This document shows positions 7,645 to 15,711 of a stretch of DNA of 64,000 nucleotides, piece by piece. The notes below the pieces were generated by a model that saw only the letters and a list, made by a program, of their open reading frames with translations, did not search any database and had not been told where the DNA came from. The stretch lies in assembly GCF_001639745.1 (NCBI RefSeq), contig NZ_LTAX01000001.1, forward strand, positions 124,001 through 188,000, in the 5' to 3' direction. Position 1 is the first letter of the stretch. Each line of letters opens with the position of its first letter. Source of the DNA: Marinomonas gallaica. Its GTDB lineage: Bacteria > Pseudomonadota > Gammaproteobacteria > Pseudomonadales > Marinomonadaceae. Both the position numbers and the translations under genes were made by a program.

Positions 7645-8316
7645 ATGAAAGCAACTTTTGGACAAGACAGCTGGCAGACCATCATACATCACTCGGATAG
7701 GATGCGTGTCTATGAAATCCAACTTGCTATGAATGAGCATGCCAATCACAATTTTGCCTTTCCATTTGATAGTTTATTAACCGTTACGGATGGCCAAGTC
7801 TTTTTAGAGTCTCCAATCGAGGAAACCACTTTAAAAGCCAATCAAGCGGCTTGGCTCACCCATAATCAAAGCATGCGTTGTGTGGCTGTATCCCCGATCG
7901 CTCGGTTATTTATCATTGTCTTTACCAATCAAACGTCACGTCACAAAGAAAAATTCGAACGCTTTGCCAGCGGTACGGAACATAAGCATGAACTCGGCAG
8001 CGGCATTACGCATTGGACAGTCGAAAACAAAACTCTGGGTAAAGTTGAATGGGTTATGCTACCCGCTAACCACGTCGAGCCCGCTTATTATTTAAAAGAT
8101 TCTGAGCAGTTTATCCTGCCACTCAACCACGATGACTCACTCAGTATTATCTACGATGATGACCGCCAAGAAACCATTACCGAGTCAGGAATCGTCATTG
8201 AGCAAGGGCGCTCGCGCAGCTTAGTCAATCAAGCGAATAAACCCATTACATTCTTAAGCGTTACCACGCCCTACCCTAAACACAGCCGTATCTTAAAATT
8301 AAAGGGATCTCGTTGA
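7645..8316 (+). CDS. Cupin-like protein of unknown function
   Basis: 223-aa cytosolic protein with two similar beta-rich halves: residues about 10-100 (FPFDSLLTVTDGQVFLES, then NQAAWLTHNQSM) and about 125-215 (EQFILPLNHDDSLSII, then SGIVIEQGRS). Spacing of the G-x-V/I and hydrophobic strands is what a bicupin fold shows, but the His/Glu metal-binding motifs of classic cupins are not evident. The N-terminal half recalls the AraC-type arabinose-binding domain, without any helix-turn-helix. I do not recognise a characterised homologue. It is divergent from parC and ends two bases before the convergent ABM-GNAT gene. The ATG at 7645 has only a weak GAGCGG upstream. Assignment to the cupin fold is inference. 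Confidence 0.55.
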   Translation: MKATFGQDSWQTIIHHSDRMRVYEIQLAMNEHANHNFAFPFDSLLTVTDGQVFLESPIEETTLKANQAAWLTHNQSMRCVAVSPIARLFIIVFTNQTSRHKEKFERFASGTEHKHELGSGITHWTVENKTLGKVEWVMLPANHVEPAYYLKDSEQFILPLNHDDSLSIIYDDDRQETITESGIVIEQGRSRSLVNQANKPITFLSVTTPYPKHSRILKLKGSR

Positions 8317-8318
8317 TT

Positions 8319-9197
8319 TTAACGTAGTGTTAGAGCGGTCAGCACATGGTCTTCCCATTGCCCATTAATCTTTAAATAATGCTTTGCAATGCCTTCTTTT
8401 TCAAATTTTAAACGCTCCAACACGGCAGCGCTTTTATGATTCCGTGGCATATAACACGCTTGTATTCGGTCGATATTTAACTCTTTAGAAAGGTACCGAA
8501 TACCCGCTTCGAGGCATTCATTCATGTAGCCTTTGCCCTGTAAATCTTCTGCTAAGCTGTAACCCAAAAAACAAGACTGCGATATTCCTCGAACAAACTG
8601 CGAATAATTACTGTAGGCCAACATACGGTCTTGCTCAGGATTAAGTAAACACAACACACAACCCTTATCTTCGATAAAATCTCGACGCATCTCTTTTACT
8701 CGAAGACGGCAGGTTTCGTCGGAATAATAATCTTCCCCACGCTGAGGCTCCCAACTGACTAAATGCTCGCGCTGCTCATTTACATAGGTTTTCAGTAAAG
8801 GGGCCTCACTTTCATCAAGAAGCTTCAACACGCCTCTCGCCGTTTTGATGACAGGAAAACGACCATTGTCCTGCCAACTCTTACCGTTCACAACCACTTT
8901 CTCCTTTTGCACTTCCATCAGCTTTACACTATAACGATCAAACCAAAACTGCACGCCAATCGATAGTGTTCTGATCATCATCGTATGATTCATCCAAGCG
9001 GTCGCTTGCTCTAATGTTGCCCAATAAAATATCAGTTGAGAACACGCCTCGGCACTCCATTCACTGTATAAAAAACCTTCTTGATCCGCAGCAAGCTCGA
9101 TGACTTTCTCCGTCATAACGCGAAACATGACATCATCACGCAATGGCGATGTCGTTATACTGACGGCGTAGTAAGGCGTCACAAAGTTATTGTCCAT
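8319..9197 (-). CDS. Fusion of an ABM-like domain and a RimJ-type GNAT acetyltransferase
   Basis: 292-aa protein with two parts. Residues about 1-100 resemble the antibiotic-biosynthesis-monooxygenase (dimeric alpha/beta barrel) fold: a first strand YYAVSITTSPL, helix, GFLYSEWS, then IFYWATLEQATAWMNH. Residues about 118-292 form a GNAT domain of the RimJ/RimL type: RGVLKLLDESE start, the acetyl-CoA-binding loop as LAEDLQGKGYMNE, and the NHKSAAVLERLKF motif typical for this subgroup. RimJ-type enzymes acetylate protein N-termini or small amines; the ABM half might sense or bind an aromatic small molecule. Which substrate is used cannot be read from the sequence. The gene is convergent with the cupin-like gene and is alone on its strand. 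The start ATG at 9197 is followed directly by fold-typical sequence. Confidence 0.75.
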   Translation of the reverse strand: MDNNFVTPYYAVSITTSPLRDDVMFRVMTEKVIELAADQEGFLYSEWSAEACSQLIFYWATLEQATAWMNHTMMIRTLSIGVQFWFDRYSVKLMEVQKEKVVVNGKSWQDNGRFPVIKTARGVLKLLDESEAPLLKTYVNEQREHLVSWEPQRGEDYYSDETCRLRVKEMRRDFIEDKGCVLCLLNPEQDRMLAYSNYSQFVRGISQSCFLGYSLAEDLQGKGYMNECLEAGIRYLSKELNIDRIQACYMPRNHKSAAVLERLKFEKEGIAKHYLKINGQWEDHVLTALTLR

Positions 9198-9248
9198 ACG
9201 TCTAGATTCCCAATTACCCTATAAATAATGAACCAAGTATCCGGCTAT

Positions 9249-9277
9249 TTGTCTACACTTAAGCCGTCTGAGATTAT
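9249..9277 (+). promoter_or_regulatory. Predicted sigma-70 promoter of the intergenic RNA
   Basis: TTGTCT (9249-9254), a 17-base spacer and GATTAT (9272-9277) match the sigma-70 elements at 4 of 6 positions in each hexamer or better. The predicted start, seven bases downstream, is about 9284-9285, exactly where the first stem of the predicted RNA begins. Confidence 0.45.
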
Positions 9278-9284
9278 GGATAAT

Positions 9285-9417
9285 GAGCTAAGTCTCGGTG
9301 TGGAAGTGCTTTAATACTACTTCTAGGTGTATATTAGCTCCGTCATAAATTTGACGCTTTCCCCTTGGCGTCAACATGGAAAGCTTTTAGCCCACCTCGT
9401 AAGAGGTGGGCTTTTTT
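9285..9417 (+). ncRNA. Predicted structured small RNA between the ABM-GNAT gene and lipA
   Basis: About 133 nt. No plus-strand gene lies here, yet a complete rho-independent terminator on the plus strand ends the region. Upstream of it the sequence folds well: GAGCTAA (9285-9291) pairs with TTAGCTC (9334-9340) and encloses GGAAGT/ACTTCT (9302-9307/9319-9324); TTGACGC (9351-9357) pairs with GCGTCAA (9368-9374) around a 10-base loop; the terminator stem follows. GCTTTCC (9356-9362) can alternatively pair with GGAAAGC (9378-9384), suggesting two competing folds. It does not resemble 6S RNA, tmRNA, SRP RNA or RNase P RNA. The RNA is a prediction. Confidence 0.55.
9389..9417 (+). terminator. Intrinsic terminator, plus strand
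   Basis: AGCCCACCTC (9389-9398), loop GTAA, GAGGTGGGCT (9403-9412), then a T run to 9417. The stem is a perfect 10 bp and G/C-rich. Only the plus strand has the T run after the stem, so it cannot be the lipA terminator. Confidence 0.92.
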
Positions 9418-9420
9418 CCA

Positions 9421-9455
9421 TAAAAAAAGCGAGGCGCAATTCGCAACCTCGCTTT
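9421..9455 (-). terminator. Intrinsic terminator of lipA
   Basis: On the minus strand AAAGCGAGG (9455-9447) pairs with CCTCGCTTT (9434-9426) around a 12-base loop, followed by a T run. It lies 19 bases past the lipA stop. Confidence 0.88.
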
Positions 9456-9473
9456 CAAACCACGTAAACGGTT

Positions 9474-10433
9474 TTAAGAAACGCGCTCACCGTGGGCTTG
9501 TTTGTCCGCATGGTACGAAGAACGTACCAATGGGCCACAGGCTGCGTGTTTAAAGCCCAGCTCTTTCGCAACTTGCTCGTAGCGTTCAAACTCTTCTGGA
9601 TGTACAAAACGATCCATTGGGAAGTGATGCTTTGAGGGTTGCAAGTACTGACCAATCGTTAGCATGTCAACGTTGTGAGCACGCAGGTCTTTCATGACTT
9701 CGACGATTTCTTCGAAAGTCTCGCCCATGCCTACCATCAAGCCAGACTTGGTTGAAACATCTGGGCAACGTTCTTTGAATTTTTTCAACAGATCGAGCGA
9801 CCACTGATAATCTGAGCCGGGACGCACTTGACGATACAAACGCGGGATCGATTCTAAGTTGTGGTTGAAGACATCCGGTGGTGATACCTGAAGAATATCC
9901 AACGCTACGTCCATACGGCCACGGAAATCTGGCACCAGTGTTTCGATTTCAATCGATGGGCTTTGTTCACGTGTGTGATCAATACAATCGACAAAATGCT
10001 GAGCACCACCGTCACGTAGATCATCACGGTCTACCGAGGTAATCACGACGTACTTCAGTCGCATATCGCGAATCGCAGCCGCTAACTCTTTCGGCTCATC
10101 AGGGCTTAACGCATTCGGGCGACCATGTGCCACATCACAGAAAGGACAACGTCGGGTACAGATATCACCCATAATCATGAACGTGGCAGTACCGTTGGAG
10201 AAACATTCGCCTAGATTAGGACAATTAGCCTCTTCGCAAACAGACGCTAACTTATGTTCACGCAAGGTACTTTTAATACGTGCAATTTCTGGTGAAGCCG
10301 GCATACGCACACGCAACCAGTCAGGTTTACGTGGGATTTCTTCTGTAGGGATAACTTTTACAGGAATACGTGCCATTTTGTCGGCACCACGAAGTTTTTC
10401 ACCCTGTACAACTCGCTTTTGCTGAGTAGTCAT
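9474..10433 (-). CDS. lipA: Lipoyl synthase
   Basis: Radical-SAM enzyme that inserts two sulfur atoms into the octanoyl chain bound to lipoyl domains of 2-oxoacid dehydrogenases and the glycine cleavage system. The 319-aa protein has both [4Fe-4S] sites: the auxiliary cluster C66-x4-C71-x5-C77 ([12 protein letters not shown]) and the radical-SAM cluster C92-x3-C96-x2-C99 (CTRRCPFC), plus the C-terminal RSSY (304-307) whose serine completes the auxiliary cluster. It follows lipB by 6 bases, and both act in sequence: LipB attaches octanoate, LipA thiolates it. A terminator follows, so lipA ends the cell-wall/lipoate gene run. Confidence 0.98.
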   Translation of the reverse strand: MTTQQKRVVQGEKLRGADKMARIPVKVIPTEEIPRKPDWLRVRMPASPEIARIKSTLREHKLASVCEEANCPNLGECFSNGTATFMIMGDICTRRCPFCDVAHGRPNALSPDEPKELAAAIRDMRLKYVVITSVDRDDLRDGGAQHFVDCIDHTREQSPSIEIETLVPDFRGRMDVALDILQVSPPDVFNHNLESIPRLYRQVRPGSDYQWSLDLLKKFKERCPDVSTKSGLMVGMGETFEEIVEVMKDLRAHNVDMLTIGQYLQPSKHHFPMDRFVHPEEFERYEQVAKELGFKHAACGPLVRSSYHADKQAHGERVS

Positions 10434-10439
10434 TTTTAT

Positions 10440-11078
10440 TCACCCTTGTTGGATAATCGGATGAGAGTATCCGAGACGTTCAGCCAATACATTGGCAAGC
10501 TGAACTTTAACTTGCGCCATCTTGGTATCTGGCTGCAAGCGCTTCATATCAATCATTTGTAAGCCTTGATAGCCACACGGATTAATACGCAAAAATGGAG
10601 AGAGATCCATGTCGACATTTAAAGCCACACCATGAAACGAGCAACCTCTTCGCACGCGTAAGCCTAGCGAAGACACCTTCATTTCATTGACATAAACACC
10701 TGGAGCATCCGGCTTGGGGTAAGACTCAATGCCATGCAGTTTGCAGACATCGACAATGGAGTTTTCGATAAGCGTGACCAGATCACGTACACCAATCCCC
10801 AATCGCTTTAAATCAATCATGATGTAAGCAATCAGCTGCCCAGGACCATGATAAGTCACTTGGCCGCCTCGGTCAGCTTGAACAACAGGAATATCACCGG
10901 CATCCAGTAGATGCTCAGCTTTACCCGCTTGCCCTTGCGTAAACACGGACGGGTGCTCAAGCAGCCAGATCTGGTCGGGATCTTCTTTCGTACGAGTCTG
11001 GGTGAAATGTTTCATTTCTTCCCAGGTCGACTCGTATGGCACCACACCTAGGTCGTGGCACAGTATAGAATTAGGCAT
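10440..11078 (-). CDS. lipB: Octanoyl-[acyl carrier protein] transferase
   Basis: LipB transfers octanoate from acyl carrier protein to the lysine of lipoyl domains, the first step of de novo lipoate assembly. The 212-aa protein carries the signature RGGQVTYHGPGQ (70-81), catalytic lysine K134 (EMKVSSLG) and acyl-accepting cysteine C168 (INPCGYQG). It starts three bases after the YbeD-family gene and precedes lipA, as in E. coli and most gammaproteobacteria. No strong Shine-Dalgarno stands in front of the ATG, which suggests coupling to ybeD translation. Confidence 0.97.
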   Translation of the reverse strand: MPNSILCHDLGVVPYESTWEEMKHFTQTRTKEDPDQIWLLEHPSVFTQGQAGKAEHLLDAGDIPVVQADRGGQVTYHGPGQLIAYIMIDLKRLGIGVRDLVTLIENSIVDVCKLHGIESYPKPDAPGVYVNEMKVSSLGLRVRRGCSFHGVALNVDMDLSPFLRINPCGYQGLQMIDMKRLQPDTKMAQVKVQLANVLAERLGYSHPIIQQG

Positions 11079-11081
11079 GAA

Positions 11082-11387
11082 TCACATAACCATTTTTACG
11101 ACATCAACAGCCATCAGATCTGTATGCAAACGCGATAGGTGATCTTCACTTTGCGCGGTGATGCGGAAAGTAAAGCTTACAAAGCGCCCTTTTGAGGACA
11201 CATTCTTCCTGATCGCTGAATCATCAAGTTCCGGTGCATGCAGACGCACGCACTCAAAAACATTGAGATGCGTGTCATCACTGTCCATTGCGACAACTTT
11301 AATCATATAGTTGTCGCAAGGAAACTCGATTTTAGGGGCATCTGGCGCATCCTTGGCAACAACACCGTTTTGATTAATTAAAGCCAT
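11082..11387 (-). CDS. ybeD: YbeD-family (DUF493) protein
   Basis: Small (101 aa) ACT-like fold protein of the DUF493/YbeD family, almost always encoded between dacA and lipB. Visible are the family's IEFPCDNYMIKVV strand, a helix with the SSKGRFVSFTF segment and the C-terminal LMAVDVVKMVM strand. The molecular role is not established; the ACT-like fold and the stable link to lipB suggest regulation or assembly in lipoate metabolism. It is 18 bases downstream of dacA. Confidence 0.9.
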   Translation of the reverse strand: MALINQNGVVAKDAPDAPKIEFPCDNYMIKVVAMDSDDTHLNVFECVRLHAPELDDSAIRKNVSSKGRFVSFTFRITAQSEDHLSRLHTDLMAVDVVKMVM

Positions 11388-11405
11388 TTTTGCTGCTAAC
11401 CCTTT

Positions 11406-12554
11406 TTAGAACAAGTTCATAAAGAACAATTTAACTTTATCGAATAAACGTTTGAAGAAGCCGCCTTCAGAAACAGGCTCTAGTGCGACTACGTCACGCT
11501 CAAGCAAAATATTTTCGGGCGTACCGACAATAATTTTACCCAGTACATCACCTGCGGCAATAGGCGCTTCAATTTCAGACTTAAGATCCAAAGAAGCAGG
11601 AATAGAATCCGCATTTTGACGTGGCATGGTCACCAATACGTCTTCAGAGAAACCAACTTTTACCGTATCAACTTCACCACCCCATACACGCGCATCGCTC
11701 AACACTTGGCCTGCACTGTATAGTTTACGTGTCTCATAGTAACGGAAACCGTAGTTCAACAATTTTTGCGTTTCTGCTGCACGGGCTTCGTCTGAACTGG
11801 TGCCCATAACAACGGCAATCAAACGCGTACCATTACGAACTGCGGACGCGGCCAAACAATATCCAGCGGCCTCAGTATGACCTGTTTTCAAGCCATCTAC
11901 TGTTTTATCGCGCCACAAAAGTTTGTTTCGATTCGGCTGACGAATATCGTTATAGGTAAAATATTTCTCAGAGTACAATTCGTAATTTTGCGGGAAATGT
12001 ACAATTGTCGCACGCGCCAATAAAGCGATGTCTAACGCGCTTGAGTAATGACCTTCTGCAGGAAACCCCGTTGAGTTTACGAAGTGCGAATTGTTCATGC
12101 CTAAGAGTTTTGCATGTTGATTCATCAAATCGGCAAAGGCCGCTTCGCCACCTGCAATGTGCTCAGCAACGGCCACACTGGCGTCGTTACCAGATTGAAT
12201 GATAATACCGCGCATCAGGTCTTCAAGACGGACTTGAGTACCTTCGCGAATAAACATACGCGAACCCTCCATACGCCATGCTGTTTCGCTAATAGTGACC
12301 TGATCATTCATTGAGATGTTGCCTTTAGCAAGCTCATACTCAGCAATGTAAGCGGTCATCAGTTTCGTTAAACTCGCAGGTGGCAGCTCCTCACGACTAT
12401 TATGTTCAACCAGAACATCGCCTGTATAGGCGTCCATTAACACGTAACTGTTCGCGGACAGTTGAGGTGGTGCAGGAATAAGTGATGGTGCAGCTTGCGC
12501 TACAGAAACCATGAATGAAATTGTGATGATAAAAAGAGATAACAGTCGTTTCAT
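11406..12554 (-). CDS. dacA: D-alanyl-D-alanine carboxypeptidase (PBP5 family)
   Basis: Removes the terminal D-alanine of peptidoglycan pentapeptides in the periplasm, limiting cross-linking. The 382-aa protein has a signal peptide (cleavage near AQA-AP, residues 19-23), the S61-L-T-K64 nucleophile motif, SGN at 121-123 and KTG at 224-226, then the beta-rich C-terminal domain and a C-terminal amphipathic helix (GGFFKRLFDKVKLFF) that anchors it on the outer face of the inner membrane. It lies 82 bases downstream of rlpA in the elongasome gene cluster. The set of penicillin-binding-protein motifs is complete. Confidence 0.97.
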   Translation of the reverse strand: MKRLLSLFIITISFMVSVAQAAPSLIPAPPQLSANSYVLMDAYTGDVLVEHNSREELPPASLTKLMTAYIAEYELAKGNISMNDQVTISETAWRMEGSRMFIREGTQVRLEDLMRGIIIQSGNDASVAVAEHIAGGEAAFADLMNQHAKLLGMNNSHFVNSTGFPAEGHYSSALDIALLARATIVHFPQNYELYSEKYFTYNDIRQPNRNKLLWRDKTVDGLKTGHTEAAGYCLAASAVRNGTRLIAVVMGTSSDEARAAETQKLLNYGFRYYETRKLYSAGQVLSDARVWGGEVDTVKVGFSEDVLVTMPRQNADSIPASLDLKSEIEAPIAAGDVLGKIIVGTPENILLERDVVALEPVSEGGFFKRLFDKVKLFFMNLF

Positions 12555-12636
12555 ATTTTTAAACGTCTTAGCCTAATCCGTGATGGCAGGAATGATACTA
12601 AAGGGAGCTAGGAATCTCTAGCCTCGATAAAATTCT

Positions 12637-13575
12637 CTAAGGAGCTAACGCGACTTTTACACTTTTGCCAAAGCCGGCTTGCTCAAGTTTCTGCTGCCAG
12701 CCTGACAGCAGTTGATCACTTTCATAAGGCCCAACCAGAACCTTATATAAACCGTCATCCGCATGAAGTACTTCGATATTAATCGATGTATCAAAACGCT
12801 CAAACAATTTTTGCTTGAGTCTGTCAGCTGAGTTTTTTTGCGAGAACGCGCCCATCTGTAAATGACTAAACAACAAGTCATTTGACAATCCTTTTGATGT
12901 CGAAGGCACATTATCAACGGCCGCAGAAGGCTTAGCTACCGCCACCGCTGGTGTAGAGACCACTGTTGTAGCGGCAGCAGAAGCGGCATAACGCTCACCA
13001 GGTTTAGGGGTAATGGCTTCAACACGAACCCGAGCCAATCCTTTTTTGTGATAGCCCAAACGCGCTGCAGCAGCATAAGATAAATCGATCAAACGATCGC
13101 CATGAAAGGGGCCTCGATCGTTTACACGGACGATCACAGAGCGCTGATTCGCTAGGTTGGTCACTTTTAAAAAGGTCGGTAACGGCAATGATTTATGCGC
13201 GGCTGAAAACGCATACATGTCATAAGTTTCCCCATTTGATGTCTTATGACCATGGAATTTCTGACCGTACCATGACGCGGTACCCTCTGCTTTGTAGCCT
13301 TCCGCCGAGTTCATCACATAGTATTTCTTCCCCCAAACCGTATAAGGGGACTTATTACCGCCACGACTTTTAGCTTCATACTTAGGAATTAAATCAGGCA
13401 AATGGTCAACTTTGATGTCCCCACTGGGGGCATGATCTTGTAAAATGCTGTAGCGACCACCCCCTGAAGCCTTCTCATAGTCAATTGAACCACTTTTACC
13501 ACCAATATGCTCAGTACTCATACAACCGGTCAGGCCAATGACAGAGATTAAACCAAGGTATTTAGCCACCTTCAT
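12637..13575 (-). CDS. rlpA: Septal-ring lytic transglycosylase lipoprotein RlpA
   Basis: RlpA-type enzymes cleave denuded glycan strands (without stem peptides) at the division septum. The 312-aa protein starts with a lipoprotein signal (lipobox LTGC at about 15-18), contains a double-psi beta-barrel domain (about 95-185; GTASWYGQKFHGHKT and VRVNDRGPF) with the conserved D of the active site, and ends with a SPOR domain (about 235-312) that binds denuded peptidoglycan. I use the ATG at 13575, with AGGA about 9 bases upstream; an in-frame TTG at 13584 is too close to that site. It overlaps the end of mltB by 14 bases, implying coupling. Confidence 0.94.
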   Translation of the reverse strand: MKVAKYLGLISVIGLTGCMSTEHIGGKSGSIDYEKASGGGRYSILQDHAPSGDIKVDHLPDLIPKYEAKSRGGNKSPYTVWGKKYYVMNSAEGYKAEGTASWYGQKFHGHKTSNGETYDMYAFSAAHKSLPLPTFLKVTNLANQRSVIVRVNDRGPFHGDRLIDLSYAAAARLGYHKKGLARVRVEAITPKPGERYAASAAATTVVSTPAVAVAKPSAAVDNVPSTSKGLSNDLLFSHLQMGAFSQKNSADRLKQKLFERFDTSINIEVLHADDGLYKVLVGPYESDQLLSGWQQKLEQAGFGKSVKVALAP

Positions 13576-14590
13576 GCTGTGCAATCCTATTCGCTAATTC
13601 TAAAACAGACATGGCATAACGGCGACTTGGGTTGTAATCCATGATCGTGAAAAAGTTCTCGTAGGCGAGCCAGTAGTCGACCATCTCCTCACTTTCACGC
13701 AGCCCAATTAAGCCTGTTTTACCTGCTGCATAATCTGTTGTCGCCCACACACCTTTGGTACTCCATTCATTCATAGAATACAGCGGTGCTCGGCCTTTAT
13801 TTACAAGCTCTGATACTTGCTCAGGTTGATCAACACGTGCTGGGATTGCAGCGCGCTGTTGGTATTGCCAACCATGATGACGTAAATAATTTGCAATACT
13901 GCCAATGGCATCGGCCTCAGAATTCCAAAGATCGATCCGACCATCTTGATCATAATCCACAGCGAGTTTCATATGGTTACTTGGCATAAATTGCACCATT
14001 CCCAATGCGCCACTGTATGAGCCTTTCGTTGCCCCTAAAGTCCAACCTTGGTTGCGAGCCAATAACAAGTAGGCCTCTAGCTCACTTTGAAAATACGCGC
14101 CACGTCTTGGGTAATCAAAAGACAAAGTTGTAAGCGATGTAAATACATCGCGGTTACCCGTTACTTTACCATAAGCGGTTTCTACACCTAACAAAGCAAC
14201 AATAACTTGCCAATCAACACCGTAATCCCGTTCGGCCTGTTCTAACCAAGCTTTGTTGCGCTGAGCGAACTTAACACCCTGTTGGACACGATAAGGATCA
14301 ATAAAGTTCGCACGATATTCATGATAAGGCGTAATAACTTCTGGCTGATTATCCGATTTAGTGATTACCTGTTCTCGTTTGTAGGTATTAGAGAACATTG
14401 AGACAAGCAGCTGACGATCATAATTATGCTGACTCACCATCTTACTGATGAACTTCTGAACTTCGGGTAACTCACTGTATGGCACACTTTTCACGACTTC
14501 TGGAGCAGGTTGTGCCTCTACATGATTACTCATTGTTGAGCAGCCATATAACCCAATCGCCAAACTAATGGCTAACACTCTCGTAAACAT
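13562..14590 (-). CDS. mltB: Membrane-bound lytic murein transglycosylase B
   Basis: Lytic transglycosylase anchored to the outer membrane that cuts glycan strands to 1,6-anhydro ends. The 342-aa protein has a lipobox (LYGC, C17), the SLT-like catalytic domain with catalytic E137 in GVETAYGK, and the MltB signature segments SYSGALGMVQFMPSN and DYDQDGRIDLWNS. Its start overlaps the rodA stop by one base (TAATG) and its end overlaps rlpA, so it is part of a tightly coupled rodA-mltB-rlpA unit, as in Pseudomonas. Length is typical of soluble/short MltB forms. Confidence 0.96.
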   Translation of the reverse strand: MFTRVLAISLAIGLYGCSTMSNHVEAQPAPEVVKSVPYSELPEVQKFISKMVSQHNYDRQLLVSMFSNTYKREQVITKSDNQPEVITPYHEYRANFIDPYRVQQGVKFAQRNKAWLEQAERDYGVDWQVIVALLGVETAYGKVTGNRDVFTSLTTLSFDYPRRGAYFQSELEAYLLLARNQGWTLGATKGSYSGALGMVQFMPSNHMKLAVDYDQDGRIDLWNSEADAIGSIANYLRHHGWQYQQRAAIPARVDQPEQVSELVNKGRAPLYSMNEWSTKGVWATTDYAAGKTGLIGLRESEEMVDYWLAYENFFTIMDYNPSRRYAMSVLELANRIAQHEGG

Positions 14591-15711
14591 TACCTTGCCC
14601 TTTTATGAGTTTGAATCGACATTAAAATTCCGAATGTCGCCATGATGGTAATGATGGATGTACCGCCATAGCTCACAAGAGGTAACGGTACACCGACAAC
14701 CGGTAAGATCCCAGAAACCATGCCAATATTTACAAACATATACACAAAAAAGGTTAACGTAATACTGCCAGCTAACAATCGAGCATAGTTATCTTCTGCA
14801 TACGCAGCAATAAACAAACCGCGTGCAATCACCAGCAAATACGCGCACATAAGCAATGCGCACCCTACCATGCCAAACTCTTCCGCCAATACGGCGATAA
14901 TAAAGTCTGTATGACTTTCAGGAAGGAAGTTTAACTGTGCCTGAGTCCCCTCTAGAAACCCTTTACCATGCAGCCCTCCAGAACCAATGGCTGTTTTCGA
15001 CTGAATAATGTTCCAGCCAGAACCAAGTGGATCGCTTTCTGGGTTTAAAAACGTTAATACTCGTTGCTTTTGATAGTCATGCATAACATGCCATAAGCTG
15101 TAGCCAGCAATGGGGGCTACAGCCGCCGCCCCCAGAATATAAAGCCAGCCGATACCGGCTAGAAATAAGGCAAATATTCCCGATACGCCAACCAGTAATG
15201 CTGTTCCTAGGTCGGGCTGCTTTGCCACCATCAAAGAGGGCACAGCAATAATCACCAACACGGTTATGATTTCTTTCAAACTCGGCGGCAATTGTCGATT
15301 AGCGAAATACCAAGCAACCATCATCGGCATGACAATTTTCATAATTTCGGAAGGTTGAAAACGCAGCCCTCCCGGTAAAGCAAGCCAACGCTGGGCACCT
15401 TTGGCGCCTACGCCAAACAACAAGACACAAACGAGTAAACCAACCAAGAAAACAAATAAAAATGGAGAGGCTCGGCGCATGTATTTCGGCGGTAATTGTG
15501 CTAAGGCAAGACAAACAACCATACCAATGCCTAAACGAAGTACTTGACGCTCAACCATTGCTACGTTTTGTCCCGATGCCGAGTACAAAATAAACAGGCC
15601 TCCCGACATTAAAATCAGCAGCGCTAGCAATAGCAATACATCAACGTGAGTCAAACGCCACAGCCGAGCATTGGTGAATGCCAATATACGCTGATAAAAC
15701 TGCACATTCAT
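14590..15711 (-). CDS. rodA: Rod-shape SEDS glycosyltransferase RodA
   Basis: RodA is the SEDS-family peptidoglycan polymerase that works with PBP2 in the elongasome. The 373-aa integral membrane protein has about ten hydrophobic segments and the SEDS signatures: RFQPSEIMKI (about 116-125), a periplasmic loop with NIIQSKTAIGSGG, NFLPESHTDFI and the C-terminal GVPLPLVSYGGTS. It starts by overlapping the end of mrdA by four bases (ATGA), so the PBP2-RodA pair is translationally coupled. Confidence 0.97.
   Translation of the reverse strand: MNVQFYQRILAFTNARLWRLTHVDVLLLLALLILMSGGLFILYSASGQNVAMVERQVLRLGIGMVVCLALAQLPPKYMRRASPFLFVFLVGLLVCVLLFGVGAKGAQRWLALPGGLRFQPSEIMKIVMPMMVAWYFANRQLPPSLKEIITVLVIIAVPSLMVAKQPDLGTALLVGVSGIFALFLAGIGWLYILGAAAVAPIAGYSLWHVMHDYQKQRVLTFLNPESDPLGSGWNIIQSKTAIGSGGLHGKGFLEGTQAQLNFLPESHTDFIIAVLAEEFGMVGCALLMCAYLLVIARGLFIAAYAEDNYARLLAGSITLTFFVYMFVNIGMVSGILPVVGVPLPLVSYGGTSIITIMATFGILMSIQTHKRAR

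Noticed and set aside
9228..9314. 28-codon open frame on the plus strand
   Set aside because: No ribosome-binding site, and it runs through the predicted promoter and first stem of the RNA.
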